A DNA stretch of 13,290 nt, taken from contig CAMBTZ010000027.1 of assembly GCA_945870925.1 (NCBI GenBank), positions 1 to 13,290 on the forward strand, read 5' to 3'. Source of the stretch: Chlamydia trachomatis (lineage in GTDB: Bacteria > Chlamydiota > Chlamydiia > Chlamydiales > 2-12-FULL-49-11). A program made the position numbers and the translations under genes. The notes below the pieces were generated by a model that saw nothing but the letters and a program-made list of their open reading frames with translations, had not been told where the DNA came from and did no database searches. Below are positions 5,205 to 12,523 of the stretch, piece after piece. How positions within the stretch are numbered: the first letter of the stretch is position 1; every line of letters starts with the position of its first letter.

Positions 5205-6986
5205 TCACGCGTTATATTGTACTACATCTTCCTTTGTTTTTATAGGGGCAAAGGCTGTTTTTCGATCTTTCAAAATAATTTTATATGTTTTTGCTTCTGA
5301 AAAGGCATCAAAAACAAATTTTTCAAAATGTTTTACCCCATTTCTAACCACATGATGCCATGGTAAGTCAACCTTAGCAGCGATCACAAAAAATTCCTTA
5401 CTGCATGAAAAAATGCCACTATACCCTAAATTCCAACCATTTTTCCCCTCATCAGGAATCTCGGAATATTCACATATATATAGTGCGCTATCTTTTTCCA
5501 TTAAAACACCTAAATTCTCCTCCCCTGCCGTTTTTTCAATCGCCATAACCGCAAGCTCAGAATCTCCAAGAGGTAAAGGCTCTGCTAATGGATTGTCAAT
5601 CGGAATTACCCTTATCTCTTCAATATCATTCCATTTTTCCCAAAGTGGTGACCCATAAAATGTACTAAATAGAGCTCCATTACCTTCAGGCGTCTCTTCA
5701 TAAACAGGCCCAAGCCTTGGCAAACACCTCTCCTGAAAAAGATCTACGTGAAAAAAGCCCTTCCTCTCTAGAAATGCTTTAGTCTCTAAATATGTTGCAG
5801 GCGAAGTCATGATCGCACATCTACCCTTGATTTTTTCTATGAGAATTTCATACAAACTTTTACCATTAATTTCAAAACACCCTTTTGGCCCGGAAAACCC
5901 AAGCCTTCTTCCCATTCCGGCAGCCATAATAATAACACCGAATTTTCTATCTGATCTCGGAATTTCGGTTGCATATTTAGGTTCTCTGGCACCCTTAAAT
6001 GAAATCTTCTCAAGTCTTTGATTGATCGCTTTTGTTAAAAGAGCCCTTTTCATCTCTCTGACAACTTCTAATGGCTCGATCTGCTTCATACACTTAAAAT
6101 CAATTGGACAAACCCTTTTATAACAAGGGGAACACCAAACTGCTCTATAGATCACTTTTCCCGATTTATAAGGACCTGTTGTGTACGGATTTGTCGATCC
6201 AAAGATCGCTACAAGCGGAACTTGCAAGCTTGCTGCAATATGCATAGGACCTGAATCATTTGTTAAAAACACATCCAATCTACCAATTTCCTGAACAAGC
6301 TCTTTTAAAGTAGTCTTCCCCGCTAAATTTGTAACTTGGCCATTAAATCCCCGGCAAACAGTATCAACTAAAGGCTTAGTTATTCTATCACCAAAGACAA
6401 CCACTTCACAATTCGGTACATCTTCAATCAATTTAGTAATTACTTCACGAAATCTTTCAGGCGGCCAGCATTTAGCGCTCCCATATGCCGCACCCGGATT
6501 AATTCCAAAAATCGTCTTCCCAATTTTTCTCCTATTAGGCGCAATAAATATTCTAGGCTCTGAGGCCGATTGCGAACCAATTAATTGCTTGTAAGTCATA
6601 ACAAGATGTTGCTTTTCCTTATTAAGTGGAAATGGAACATTTTGAGTCAGTAAAAAAAAGCGCGATCGCTTATAAAAACCGATCCTCTTTTTAACGTTGC
6701 CCATCCAAAAATGAAAAGCCGATGAGAAAGAATTTGTAAGAAGAATTCCAAGATCATACCGCTCCCCTCTTAGCTTTCCAATTAAACCTTCCGGAAAAAA
6801 TCTCTTTTTTCGTGAAAATGAAATCACATTATTTATAAAAGGATTGCTCTCTAATAACCCGCCTAAATTCTCACAACAAAGAACATCAATTTTTGCTTCA
6901 GGATAAAACTCTCGCAAATCCTCTAAAACAGGCGTTGCCATCACAAAATCACCAATCCAATTAGGCATTCTAACTACGATTTTCAT
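5205..6986 (-). CDS. Fusion: family 9 glycosyltransferase (heptosyltransferase type) + UAP/AgX-like nucleotidyltransferase
   Basis: This is a 593-aa two-domain protein. Residues 1-315 form a GT9 (WaaC/WaaF type) glycosyltransferase: MPNWIGDFVMATP with D13 at the catalytic-base position, FGINPGAAYGSAKCWP (160-175), VVVFGD (195-200), TNLAGKTTL (219-227), TNDSGPMHIA (242-251), and WCSPCYKRVCP with C300 near the domain end. After a charged linker (about 316-347), residues 348-593 form a nucleotidyltransferase domain of the eukaryotic-type UDP-N-acetylhexosamine/UDP-glucose pyrophosphorylase family. Its motifs are MAAGMGRRLG with PKG (354-368), EGNGALF (434-440), IDNPLAEP (463-470), EYSEI (506-510) and HFEKFVFDAF (553-562). 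The usual N-terminal segment of about 60-100 residues before that motif is absent, and the C-terminus is short. It may couple nucleotide-sugar synthesis to LPS-core sugar transfer (inference). The start is ATG 6986, giving the canonical GT9 N-terminus, although the ribosome binding site is poor. gpsA follows after 9 nt. Confidence 0.9.
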   Translation of the reverse strand: MKIVVRMPNWIGDFVMATPVLEDLREFYPEAKIDVLCCENLGGLLESNPFINNVISFSRKKRFFPEGLIGKLRGERYDLGILLTNSFSSAFHFWMGNVKKRIGFYKRSRFFLLTQNVPFPLNKEKQHLVMTYKQLIGSQSASEPRIFIAPNRRKIGKTIFGINPGAAYGSAKCWPPERFREVITKLIEDVPNCEVVVFGDRITKPLVDTVCRGFNGQVTNLAGKTTLKELVQEIGRLDVFLTNDSGPMHIAASLQVPLVAIFGSTNPYTTGPYKSGKVIYRAVWCSPCYKRVCPIDFKCMKQIEPLEVVREMKRALLTKAINQRLEKISFKGAREPKYATEIPRSDRKFGVIIMAAGMGRRLGFSGPKGCFEINGKSLYEILIEKIKGRCAIMTSPATYLETKAFLERKGFFHVDLFQERCLPRLGPVYEETPEGNGALFSTFYGSPLWEKWNDIEEIRVIPIDNPLAEPLPLGDSELAVMAIEKTAGEENLGVLMEKDSALYICEYSEIPDEGKNGWNLGYSGIFSCSKEFFVIAAKVDLPWHHVVRNGVKHFEKFVFDAFSEAKTYKIILKDRKTAFAPIKTKEDVVQYNA

Positions 6987-7090
6987 CCCACTAAAATAGA
7001 TGAAACTTAGTTTTATTAGAATGAATAAAAAATTACTGACTCCTCTAGAAACTCCACTAAACCCTTAAAAAAATTTTCAAAACAACCCTC

Positions 7091-7384
7091 TTATTGATTC
7101 GTTGGAACTGTATTAAAACAGCTAGCTACACTAAGTAATGTTAACGTAGATATGTGAGCGTATGCTACATTTGGATTAGCGGACCAATGAGATGCATAAA
7201 GCGCATCTTCTAATTTCGTCATAATGCAATTTATTGTTTGCAAAGCAATTAGGTAATTACTAACGCTCGCTTCATTTATGATCCCTGTAACGACTTTAGT
7301 TAAATTATACGTTGCGGAATTTACCCCCCCCACATAATGCATCATACACACCAGTATAGAACGGTCCTTGACTTGAATTATCAT
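7091..7384 (-). CDS. Small protein of unknown function with a poly-G tract; possibly frameshifted or phase-variable
   Basis: I do not recognise this 97-aa protein. From residue 21 onward it reads as two or three amphipathic helices (VNSATYNLTKVV, SVSNYLIALQTINCIM, KLEDALYASHW) and a tail ending NTVPTNQ. There is no signal peptide. Its own ATG (7384) has only a weak site before it. A much better AAGGGAGA site (7408-7401) precedes another ATG at 7394 in a different frame. That frame runs 29 codons through an eight-G run (7331-7324) and stops at 7305. Removing one G, or adding two, would join it to this ORF as a 100-aa protein starting MELNDNSSQGPF. So either the annotated start is right, the gene is broken, or the tract switches it on and off. 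It lies 104 nt upstream of the glycosyltransferase operon, which is on the same strand. Confidence 0.5.
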   Translation of the reverse strand: MIIQVKDRSILVCMMHYVGGVNSATYNLTKVVTGIINEASVSNYLIALQTINCIMTKLEDALYASHWSANPNVAYAHISTLTLLSVASCFNTVPTNQ

Positions 7385-7394
7385 TTAATTCCAT
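7305..7394 (-). other. Alternative 29-codon 5' reading frame ending just past the poly-G run
   Basis: This frame starts at ATG 7394-7392, 7 nt after a strong AAGGGAGA ribosome binding site. It reads MELNDNSSQGPFYTGVYDAL then C and three G, followed by KFRNV and TAA (7307-7305). It is the most efficiently placed start in the region and is out of register with the long downstream ORF by one base at the eight-G tract. It probably represents the true N-terminus of the 97-aa gene in another tract length. Confidence 0.45.
7324..7331 (-). repeat. Homopolymer of eight G (minus strand), candidate phase-variation tract
   Basis: An uninterrupted (C)8 on the plus strand stands out in this AT-rich window. 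It lies inside the overlap of two reading frames of one small gene, where a change of one base would join the well-initiated frame to the long one. Poly-G/C tracts are known slip-strand switches, including in chlamydial pmp genes. Confidence 0.6.
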
Positions 7395-7400
7395 TTTATT

Positions 7401-7408
7401 TCTCCCTT
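7401..7408 (-). promoter_or_regulatory. Strong ribosome binding site for ATG at 7394
   Basis: AAGGGAGA on the minus strand with a 7-nt spacer to the ATG at 7394. It is the strongest Shine-Dalgarno sequence near this small gene and argues that translation starts there rather than at 7384. Confidence 0.55.
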
Positions 7409-7423
7409 ATTTATATATAAACT

Positions 7424-7452
7424 ATTTTATGCACCTCCGTATAAAACCACAA
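7424..7452 (-). promoter_or_regulatory. Putative sigma-70 promoter for the small gene at 7091-7394
   Basis: On the minus strand TTGTGG (7452-7447) is followed by a 17-nt spacer and TAAAAT (7429-7424), 5 of 6 matches in the -10 box. The start of transcription would fall about 15-20 nt before the ribosome binding site at 7408. It faces away from the promoter of the giant gene, so the two genes share a divergent control region of about 215 bp. Confidence 0.45.
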
Positions 7453-7512
7453 CACATTAATAGTTAGTGTAATACGAAACACCGAGTGAGGCTTAATTAT
7501 TTGATATTTGGG

Positions 7513-7557
7513 TTTGTCTCCCCTTATTCATAACTAACAATTTTAGTATGAGACAAA
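7513..7557. repeat. Short inverted repeat in the divergent control region, possible operator
   Basis: TTTGTCTC (7513-7520) and GAGACAAA (7550-7557) are perfect inverted 8-bp arms with a 29-nt spacer. The right arm overlaps the place where the -35 element of the giant gene's promoter should be, which would suit a repressor or activator half-site pair. An 8-bp match may still be chance. Confidence 0.3.
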
Positions 7558-7569
7558 AAGTACGTTATG

Positions 7570-7575
7570 TATAAT
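7570..7575 (+). promoter_or_regulatory. -10 box for the giant NTase-helical gene
   Basis: A perfect TATAAT (7570-7575), preceded directly by TG, lies about 37 nt before the ATG at 7612. The region where a -35 should be (about 7547-7555, TATGAGACA) matches consensus poorly, so activation may depend on another factor. A transcript would carry a short leader of about 30 nt. Confidence 0.45.
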
Positions 7576-7595
7576 TAACTCTAATTTTTTTATTT

Positions 7596-7600
7596 AAGGG
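7596..7600 (+). promoter_or_regulatory. Ribosome binding site deciding the start of the giant gene
   Basis: AAGGG at 7596-7600 is 11 nt before ATG 7612, slightly long but workable. The in-frame TTG at 7603 is only 2 nt from it and cannot use it. This favours the ATG and a 1621-aa product. Confidence 0.5.
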
Positions 7601-7611
7601 AATTGATTTTT

Positions 7612-10600
7612 ATGAGCACTACTTCATTTGAACTTCAATTAACGGGCCGTTCGCAAACAGCTCTAAGTGATCTTCTTTCTAAGAAAGATTTTAACTTTCA
7701 AAAAATAACAACCGCTGGAAAGAGTTACTCCATCGATTTTAAAATAATCAATCTATTTAAAAAAATAGTAACATCTTATAATAAGACCTATACAGAATAT
7801 TCATCTTCGGGGTCATTTCTTAAATCTGATATTTCAGCTAAAATATATTTAACGGGCGGAAGCGCAACAGATCTTACTTCAGCTATGTTATTAGATGGAG
7901 AACCCCTACAAGTTGGCGGTGATTTAGATTTTAAAATTGATTTTGAAAAATACCCTTTAATCAATCGGGTATATGCCGAACCCCTAAAAGAGTTTTATGT
8001 CACTGTTTTTTGCAATGCAATTAAAGAGTTGTTCATAGAGAGCGGACAAACAGCTCCAACAGATAGCGAAATTAAATCGTATTTCTTTCAAAAATTAAAA
8101 CTATTTGATGATTCATCAGCATTCCTAGTGAATTTCGGAGGAATTGACTTCTCTTTCCCAACTTCATCTTTAACCAAATCTAGATGTTATACCTTTAATC
8201 ATGAAGCTCTCTTTGTGTACCTTAAAGATATTTCACTTACCAGATCATCCCTAAATGATTTTGTTGTCAAATCAGCAGCAGGAGATACTAAAGAGACAAT
8301 CCAGGAGATAATTACTAATAAAGTCATCCATATTAAAGAAGCTGCAGAAATACAATATAACGGTTTTGAACGTTTAGCCTATTCCATGACGAAAGGATGG
8401 TCTATACACGATCCTGAGCAAGTAAAAATATTGATTAGGGATTTTGGAAAAAGAGACCTTTCCAGACTTTCTAATTTACTTGAAGCAAAAAAAGAAAAAG
8501 GGGCCGAGTTTTTGCTAAATATGGTCCTAAACGCTTACCAACTTTGTTCCCTTGATGCAACTAACCAAAGAGACTTAGAGGATAAATTTAATAAAAATTG
8601 GGCAACATTTAGTCGGTTTTTCTCTCCTGATGTTCAGACTGCTCTAAATCATTTTAAATCTATTGGCTCATTTTTTAAATATTATCAGGTTATGGCTCAT
8701 TTCTATTCACCTCAAGCAAGATCACCCCTTACAACCCATCTAGAAACATCTTATCGGAGGGTAGGTCAGGATACAAAAGGATATCTTTTTCTCCCTAATT
8801 TACACCTACCAGAAGCTCTAGCTCTTCGTTGCGATTTTGATGATTCATTATTTAGCCACTTTGAAACTGAATTTACAAGTGTTACTCACGACGAAAAACT
8901 TACGGCATATTTTTGCATAAGAGCATTATCAGAAAGAGAGGATATTTTTCACTTACTCCCTGTTCTATTAAAGGTTATTTCAAACAACTTTAAATTACCA
9001 TGTTTTATAGAAACTAAAAAACGTGTTTTAAAATCACTTAAAGCTCGAGACGACCATTCTCCTTTTCTCTCTCACTTCACAAAAGATCAAAAATATTTAT
9101 GGACAGCTCCGATCCGAATTGGAATTGATCGTGGAATATCTGATGCTTCAGTTCTAGACTATTTAAATGAGACAGTCAAGAGCCACCCGGAAATAAAACA
9201 ACTTTTCTTAAAAGGCTTTACAGATCATTCAAACTTATTTTGTCAAAAAGATTACTTCTTAATTCTAGAAACTCTTTTAGAACCCTCAACATCAGTTCCC
9301 ATAGAAGTTTTAGATTCATTTAAAGATTTAGCTCCCGAGACACTTACTAACTTAAATATCTCTCTTTGGCTTCCTAAAATTGAAACCACTATTGCTGAAG
9401 GGGATTTTCTAACAAACACCTTTCTAAAAGAATTCTTTTTAAAAACAGAAGCTTTCAATCCTCTATTTTCAAAATGGATCTCCAAATTACTAACAGATAC
9501 AGAATCATTAACTTACATTGCCCTGCTATGTAATAATGAAAGCTTTATCGAGAAAATCGCTTGTTCAAAATTGAGTAAAGCCATTCGAGAGACACTTTTA
9601 GCTGCTAAGCAAGAGAATATATTTCCAAAAAAACAGGCACAAACTTGGCTAAATATTCTTGCTCTATCTGAAAGCAAAAAAGTTGATAATTTAAACGCCT
9701 TGATATTTTGCGCAAATTATTTAGAGAGCGGTGCATTTTGTAAATTTGTCACCACCTATTATGAACGATTAAAAGCGTTTAGTGATGAGAAAATAATTAG
9801 AAACGATAAAATAAATTATACGTTTTATCAATTTTGTCTGAGTGTACTGGCAAATGAACATACACTTTCAGGACTTACCCCATTAATTAGTAATTGCAAA
9901 ACTTACAAATCTCTATACGCAACACTTGATGATTTACTTAAGGACCCCAAGAAGAAATTTGAAGAGATCAAAATAAGAATTGAGAATCAAACAAGCCCAC
10001 TAACAGATGAACAAATTCATTTGTTTATAAATAAATTTTCTCCTACTGAGGATGTAATAAATTTTATTAGCAGTCAATTAACTCCTGATCGTTATTTGCT
10101 TAGAGAAGAAATCTTTAGAGTTTGGCTTTCTAAAACGCCTAAAGAAGAAAAAGGAGCTCTCCTTCAAAAATATATCTGCTCTAATACCTCTTTGTCTCTT
10201 TTAGAAAAATTGATTCCTGAATGGATAGACTCCTTTAAAACAAAAGGTGCTTTTCAGCCCGATTTAGCTCTGTCTACAAAGTTGTGTAATCAAATATGCA
10301 TACTTGATAAAGAGCGACTTAAGCAATTGTTTTTACATTACGGAAGTATTATAATCCAAGCATTTGCACTAGGACATGCTGATCAAGAATTTACTTCTAT
10401 TTACTTAAACTTACTTAACACAGCTCCTATCGAGGTTAAAAATAAATATTTAACCACACTCTATGAAAAATTTTCCTACTTTTCATTTAATATTCAACAT
10501 GCAATCTTATTTTATAAAGCATCTACAGATGAATATCCTATCGAAGATAAATCACTCACTTTATACAACAAACTCTTAAGCAGCATCGATGCAAAAAAAA

Positions 10601-12477
10601 CAGATAAAGATGCAATTGTTAAATTAATATCCCCACTAAAATGCAAAATACTAGAAGATATCGAAACTCTATCTGTTGTTAAAACAGAATTTTTGCTCAC
10701 ATATTTCTCATTTCTAGACTTGGATATAGACTTAGATAAAAATCGTGATGAATTTAGTGCTGATTTTGTAACTTTTTTATGCAAACACCTTACAACTATA
10801 CGATCAATATCCCCTGAAATTAGAAAAAAAATAGAATCCCTATTTCATTTATGTCCACTTGTACTCACTAATACTTTGAATTTGCAGTTTATCCAATATC
10901 TTTTAAATAAAAAAACACTGGATTCGACTTCAGTTTCATTTATAACCAATCATATAAATTCGTGCACAAATGAAGCTGAATTTACAGAAATCCTTTCTAT
11001 TATAGACACAAAAAGACCACAATTTGAAGCATCTATTATATTGAAGATTTTAGAGCTCGGATTTTTTGATCATATGCTTGCGTTAAATCTAGACGAAGTA
11101 AAAAACTTCACTCCAATCTTGGAATTTTATACTCAATATATAAATAAACTAACAATAGAGTCTGACCAACAAATAGCACTTAAATTTCTAACAAAACTTT
11201 TTACTCTATCAATTACTAACTCTTCAAAAATTCAATTATTAAAAGATGTATTATTAAAAAAATGTGCTGAAATGTCGATTGCCTTCACTCCTGATTCTGA
11301 TTATGCAATTTTTACTTTATTGATTTTTACCCTACTCAAACTCTATGCAGTTAAATCTGATGCACCTTCAGATCTAGAAAAACTACCCATATTTATTTGC
11401 TTACTAAATAAAAATATAAGAAAATTAGCATCCGGTAGTCGATTAGAAAAGCAAGACCAATTAGAACGTTTTTTAATGACCCTAGATATCTATATAGAAT
11501 TCATTGCTAAACTAAAACAACGCCCTCTTTCAAAAACTCTTAATGAAAAAATAGACATTTTTAACAAAACTCATCTTTATCTGATCGAAGAAAATTATAA
11601 AATTCTCGATGACGACGCAAAAACACTAGTTGCTAATTCATTTATTGATCGAATTAAAGAGGATGATATTTCAAATACATATTATTTCCTAACCAATACT
11701 GCCTATGAAACATTAAAATGTATAAACACATTTCATTTTCTGTCGCCATTAAATTACGGAAAAATACTAACTTTTTATAAACATTTTATCACAAAATTTC
11801 AGCTTCTAGAAGATGAAGAAAAGCAGCAAATTGTTATAGATTTTATCACTGATTTTACATCTAAAACAATTGAATTCCTAGAAATTGACTCTGTCAACAA
11901 GATCCATTTGTGTTCCCTATTTATAGAGTCCATTATAACTTCAAATATTAGAAATCTTCAACCACTTGCTGCTACATTACTTAAATCAAACATTTTAATA
12001 AAAAACTTAATAACAGTAGAGCATAAATGGGATTCAGAGTTTATCCATCAGATAATCACCTACTTAAACTCAATTAAAGAATTAACTGAAGAATTTGGAA
12101 CCCGCGCTACTTCTGAGGTGTCATTATTCGGAGATATCGAAGGAGAAAAAATCCATTTTTCCGTATTAAGAGAATATTTTTTAGTTACTCTTATAAAGAA
12201 TTGCAAATTAAAAACTTTAGACCTATTTAAAGATAGTGATATCAACTCAATCCTTTATGAATTTATGTTTACAATGAATACTACAACCGGAGGAAGTTCA
12301 TCTTCATTAGCTGAACAATCTGTAAGAAATTTACTTTTTTATATGACCAACGATAAGGAGTTTTTAATTGAAGGTTACCATACAGAAATTGTGACACCTC
12401 TTATCGCTAAGCTTAAATACGGATCACCTATTAACATTATTGGAAATTTTATGATGGCAATTAAACCAAGGAAATAA
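7612..12477 (+). CDS. Giant protein: poly(A) polymerase/CCA-like nucleotidyltransferase head plus long alpha-helical array
   Basis: This is a 1621-aa protein with no family I can name. Residues about 75-275 follow the order of a class II poly(A) polymerase/CCA-adding head. IYLTGGSATDL (78-88) corresponds to the VGG--RDL loop. GGDLDFKIDF (102-111) supplies the DxD pair (D104, D106), and GGIDFSF (176-182) a third acidic strand (D179). LTRSSLND stands at the RRDFTIN position but has lost the double Arg. NKVIHI (236-241) matches the NRVIRHI segment, and FERLAYSMTKGWSI the DPLRxLRAxRFA helix. From about 280 to the end it is Leu/Lys/Ile/Asn-rich and alpha-helical, without signal peptide or clear transmembrane spans, like a superhelical scaffold. 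It could modify RNA or protein by nucleotidyl transfer (inference). The Ser/Thr-rich N-terminus would suit type III secretion. It starts at ATG 7612, diverges from the small poly-G gene and precedes a kinase gene by 46 nt. Confidence 0.85.
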   Translation: MSTTSFELQLTGRSQTALSDLLSKKDFNFQKITTAGKSYSIDFKIINLFKKIVTSYNKTYTEYSSSGSFLKSDISAKIYLTGGSATDLTSAMLLDGEPLQVGGDLDFKIDFEKYPLINRVYAEPLKEFYVTVFCNAIKELFIESGQTAPTDSEIKSYFFQKLKLFDDSSAFLVNFGGIDFSFPTSSLTKSRCYTFNHEALFVYLKDISLTRSSLNDFVVKSAAGDTKETIQEIITNKVIHIKEAAEIQYNGFERLAYSMTKGWSIHDPEQVKILIRDFGKRDLSRLSNLLEAKKEKGAEFLLNMVLNAYQLCSLDATNQRDLEDKFNKNWATFSRFFSPDVQTALNHFKSIGSFFKYYQVMAHFYSPQARSPLTTHLETSYRRVGQDTKGYLFLPNLHLPEALALRCDFDDSLFSHFETEFTSVTHDEKLTAYFCIRALSEREDIFHLLPVLLKVISNNFKLPCFIETKKRVLKSLKARDDHSPFLSHFTKDQKYLWTAPIRIGIDRGISDASVLDYLNETVKSHPEIKQLFLKGFTDHSNLFCQKDYFLILETLLEPSTSVPIEVLDSFKDLAPETLTNLNISLWLPKIETTIAEGDFLTNTFLKEFFLKTEAFNPLFSKWISKLLTDTESLTYIALLCNNESFIEKIACSKLSKAIRETLLAAKQENIFPKKQAQTWLNILALSESKKVDNLNALIFCANYLESGAFCKFVTTYYERLKAFSDEKIIRNDKINYTFYQFCLSVLANEHTLSGLTPLISNCKTYKSLYATLDDLLKDPKKKFEEIKIRIENQTSPLTDEQIHLFINKFSPTEDVINFISSQLTPDRYLLREEIFRVWLSKTPKEEKGALLQKYICSNTSLSLLEKLIPEWIDSFKTKGAFQPDLALSTKLCNQICILDKERLKQLFLHYGSIIIQAFALGHADQEFTSIYLNLLNTAPIEVKNKYLTTLYEKFSYFSFNIQHAILFYKASTDEYPIEDKSLTLYNKLLSSIDAKKTDKDAIVKLISPLKCKILEDIETLSVVKTEFLLTYFSFLDLDIDLDKNRDEFSADFVTFLCKHLTTIRSISPEIRKKIESLFHLCPLVLTNTLNLQFIQYLLNKKTLDSTSVSFITNHINSCTNEAEFTEILSIIDTKRPQFEASIILKILELGFFDHMLALNLDEVKNFTPILEFYTQYINKLTIESDQQIALKFLTKLFTLSITNSSKIQLLKDVLLKKCAEMSIAFTPDSDYAIFTLLIFTLLKLYAVKSDAPSDLEKLPIFICLLNKNIRKLASGSRLEKQDQLERFLMTLDIYIEFIAKLKQRPLSKTLNEKIDIFNKTHLYLIEENYKILDDDAKTLVANSFIDRIKEDDISNTYYFLTNTAYETLKCINTFHFLSPLNYGKILTFYKHFITKFQLLEDEEKQQIVIDFITDFTSKTIEFLEIDSVNKIHLCSLFIESIITSNIRNLQPLAATLLKSNILIKNLITVEHKWDSEFIHQIITYLNSIKELTEEFGTRATSEVSLFGDIEGEKIHFSVLREYFLVTLIKNCKLKTLDLFKDSDINSILYEFMFTMNTTTGGSSSSLAEQSVRNLLFYMTNDKEFLIEGYHTEIVTPLIAKLKYGSPINIIGNFMMAIKPRK

Positions 12478-12523
12478 ATCCTGTTTTTGTTCTATACTAT
12501 TTTCCATTTAAAGAGCATTCACT

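Noticed and set aside
5413..6021. Plus-strand ORFs opposite the fusion gene (5413-5658 and 5809-6021)
   Set aside because: Both are antisense to the motif-rich UAP domain and lack their own start signals.
6987..7090. Terminator or hidden gene between the small gene and the fusion gene
   Set aside because: The stretch is AT-rich with only tiny imperfect palindromes and no open frame of note. Nothing supportable is seen.
7431..7440. Strong GGAGG on the minus strand upstream of the small gene
   Set aside because: No start codon lies at normal spacing after it; the next ATG is about 40 nt away with its own better-placed site. A GTG frame there would be only 7 codons.
9252..12245. Three minus-strand ORFs inside the giant gene (9252-9485, 10512-10784, 12060-12245)
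   Set aside because: They are Ser/Lys-rich reverse-frame products of a long, continuous plus-strand coding sequence.
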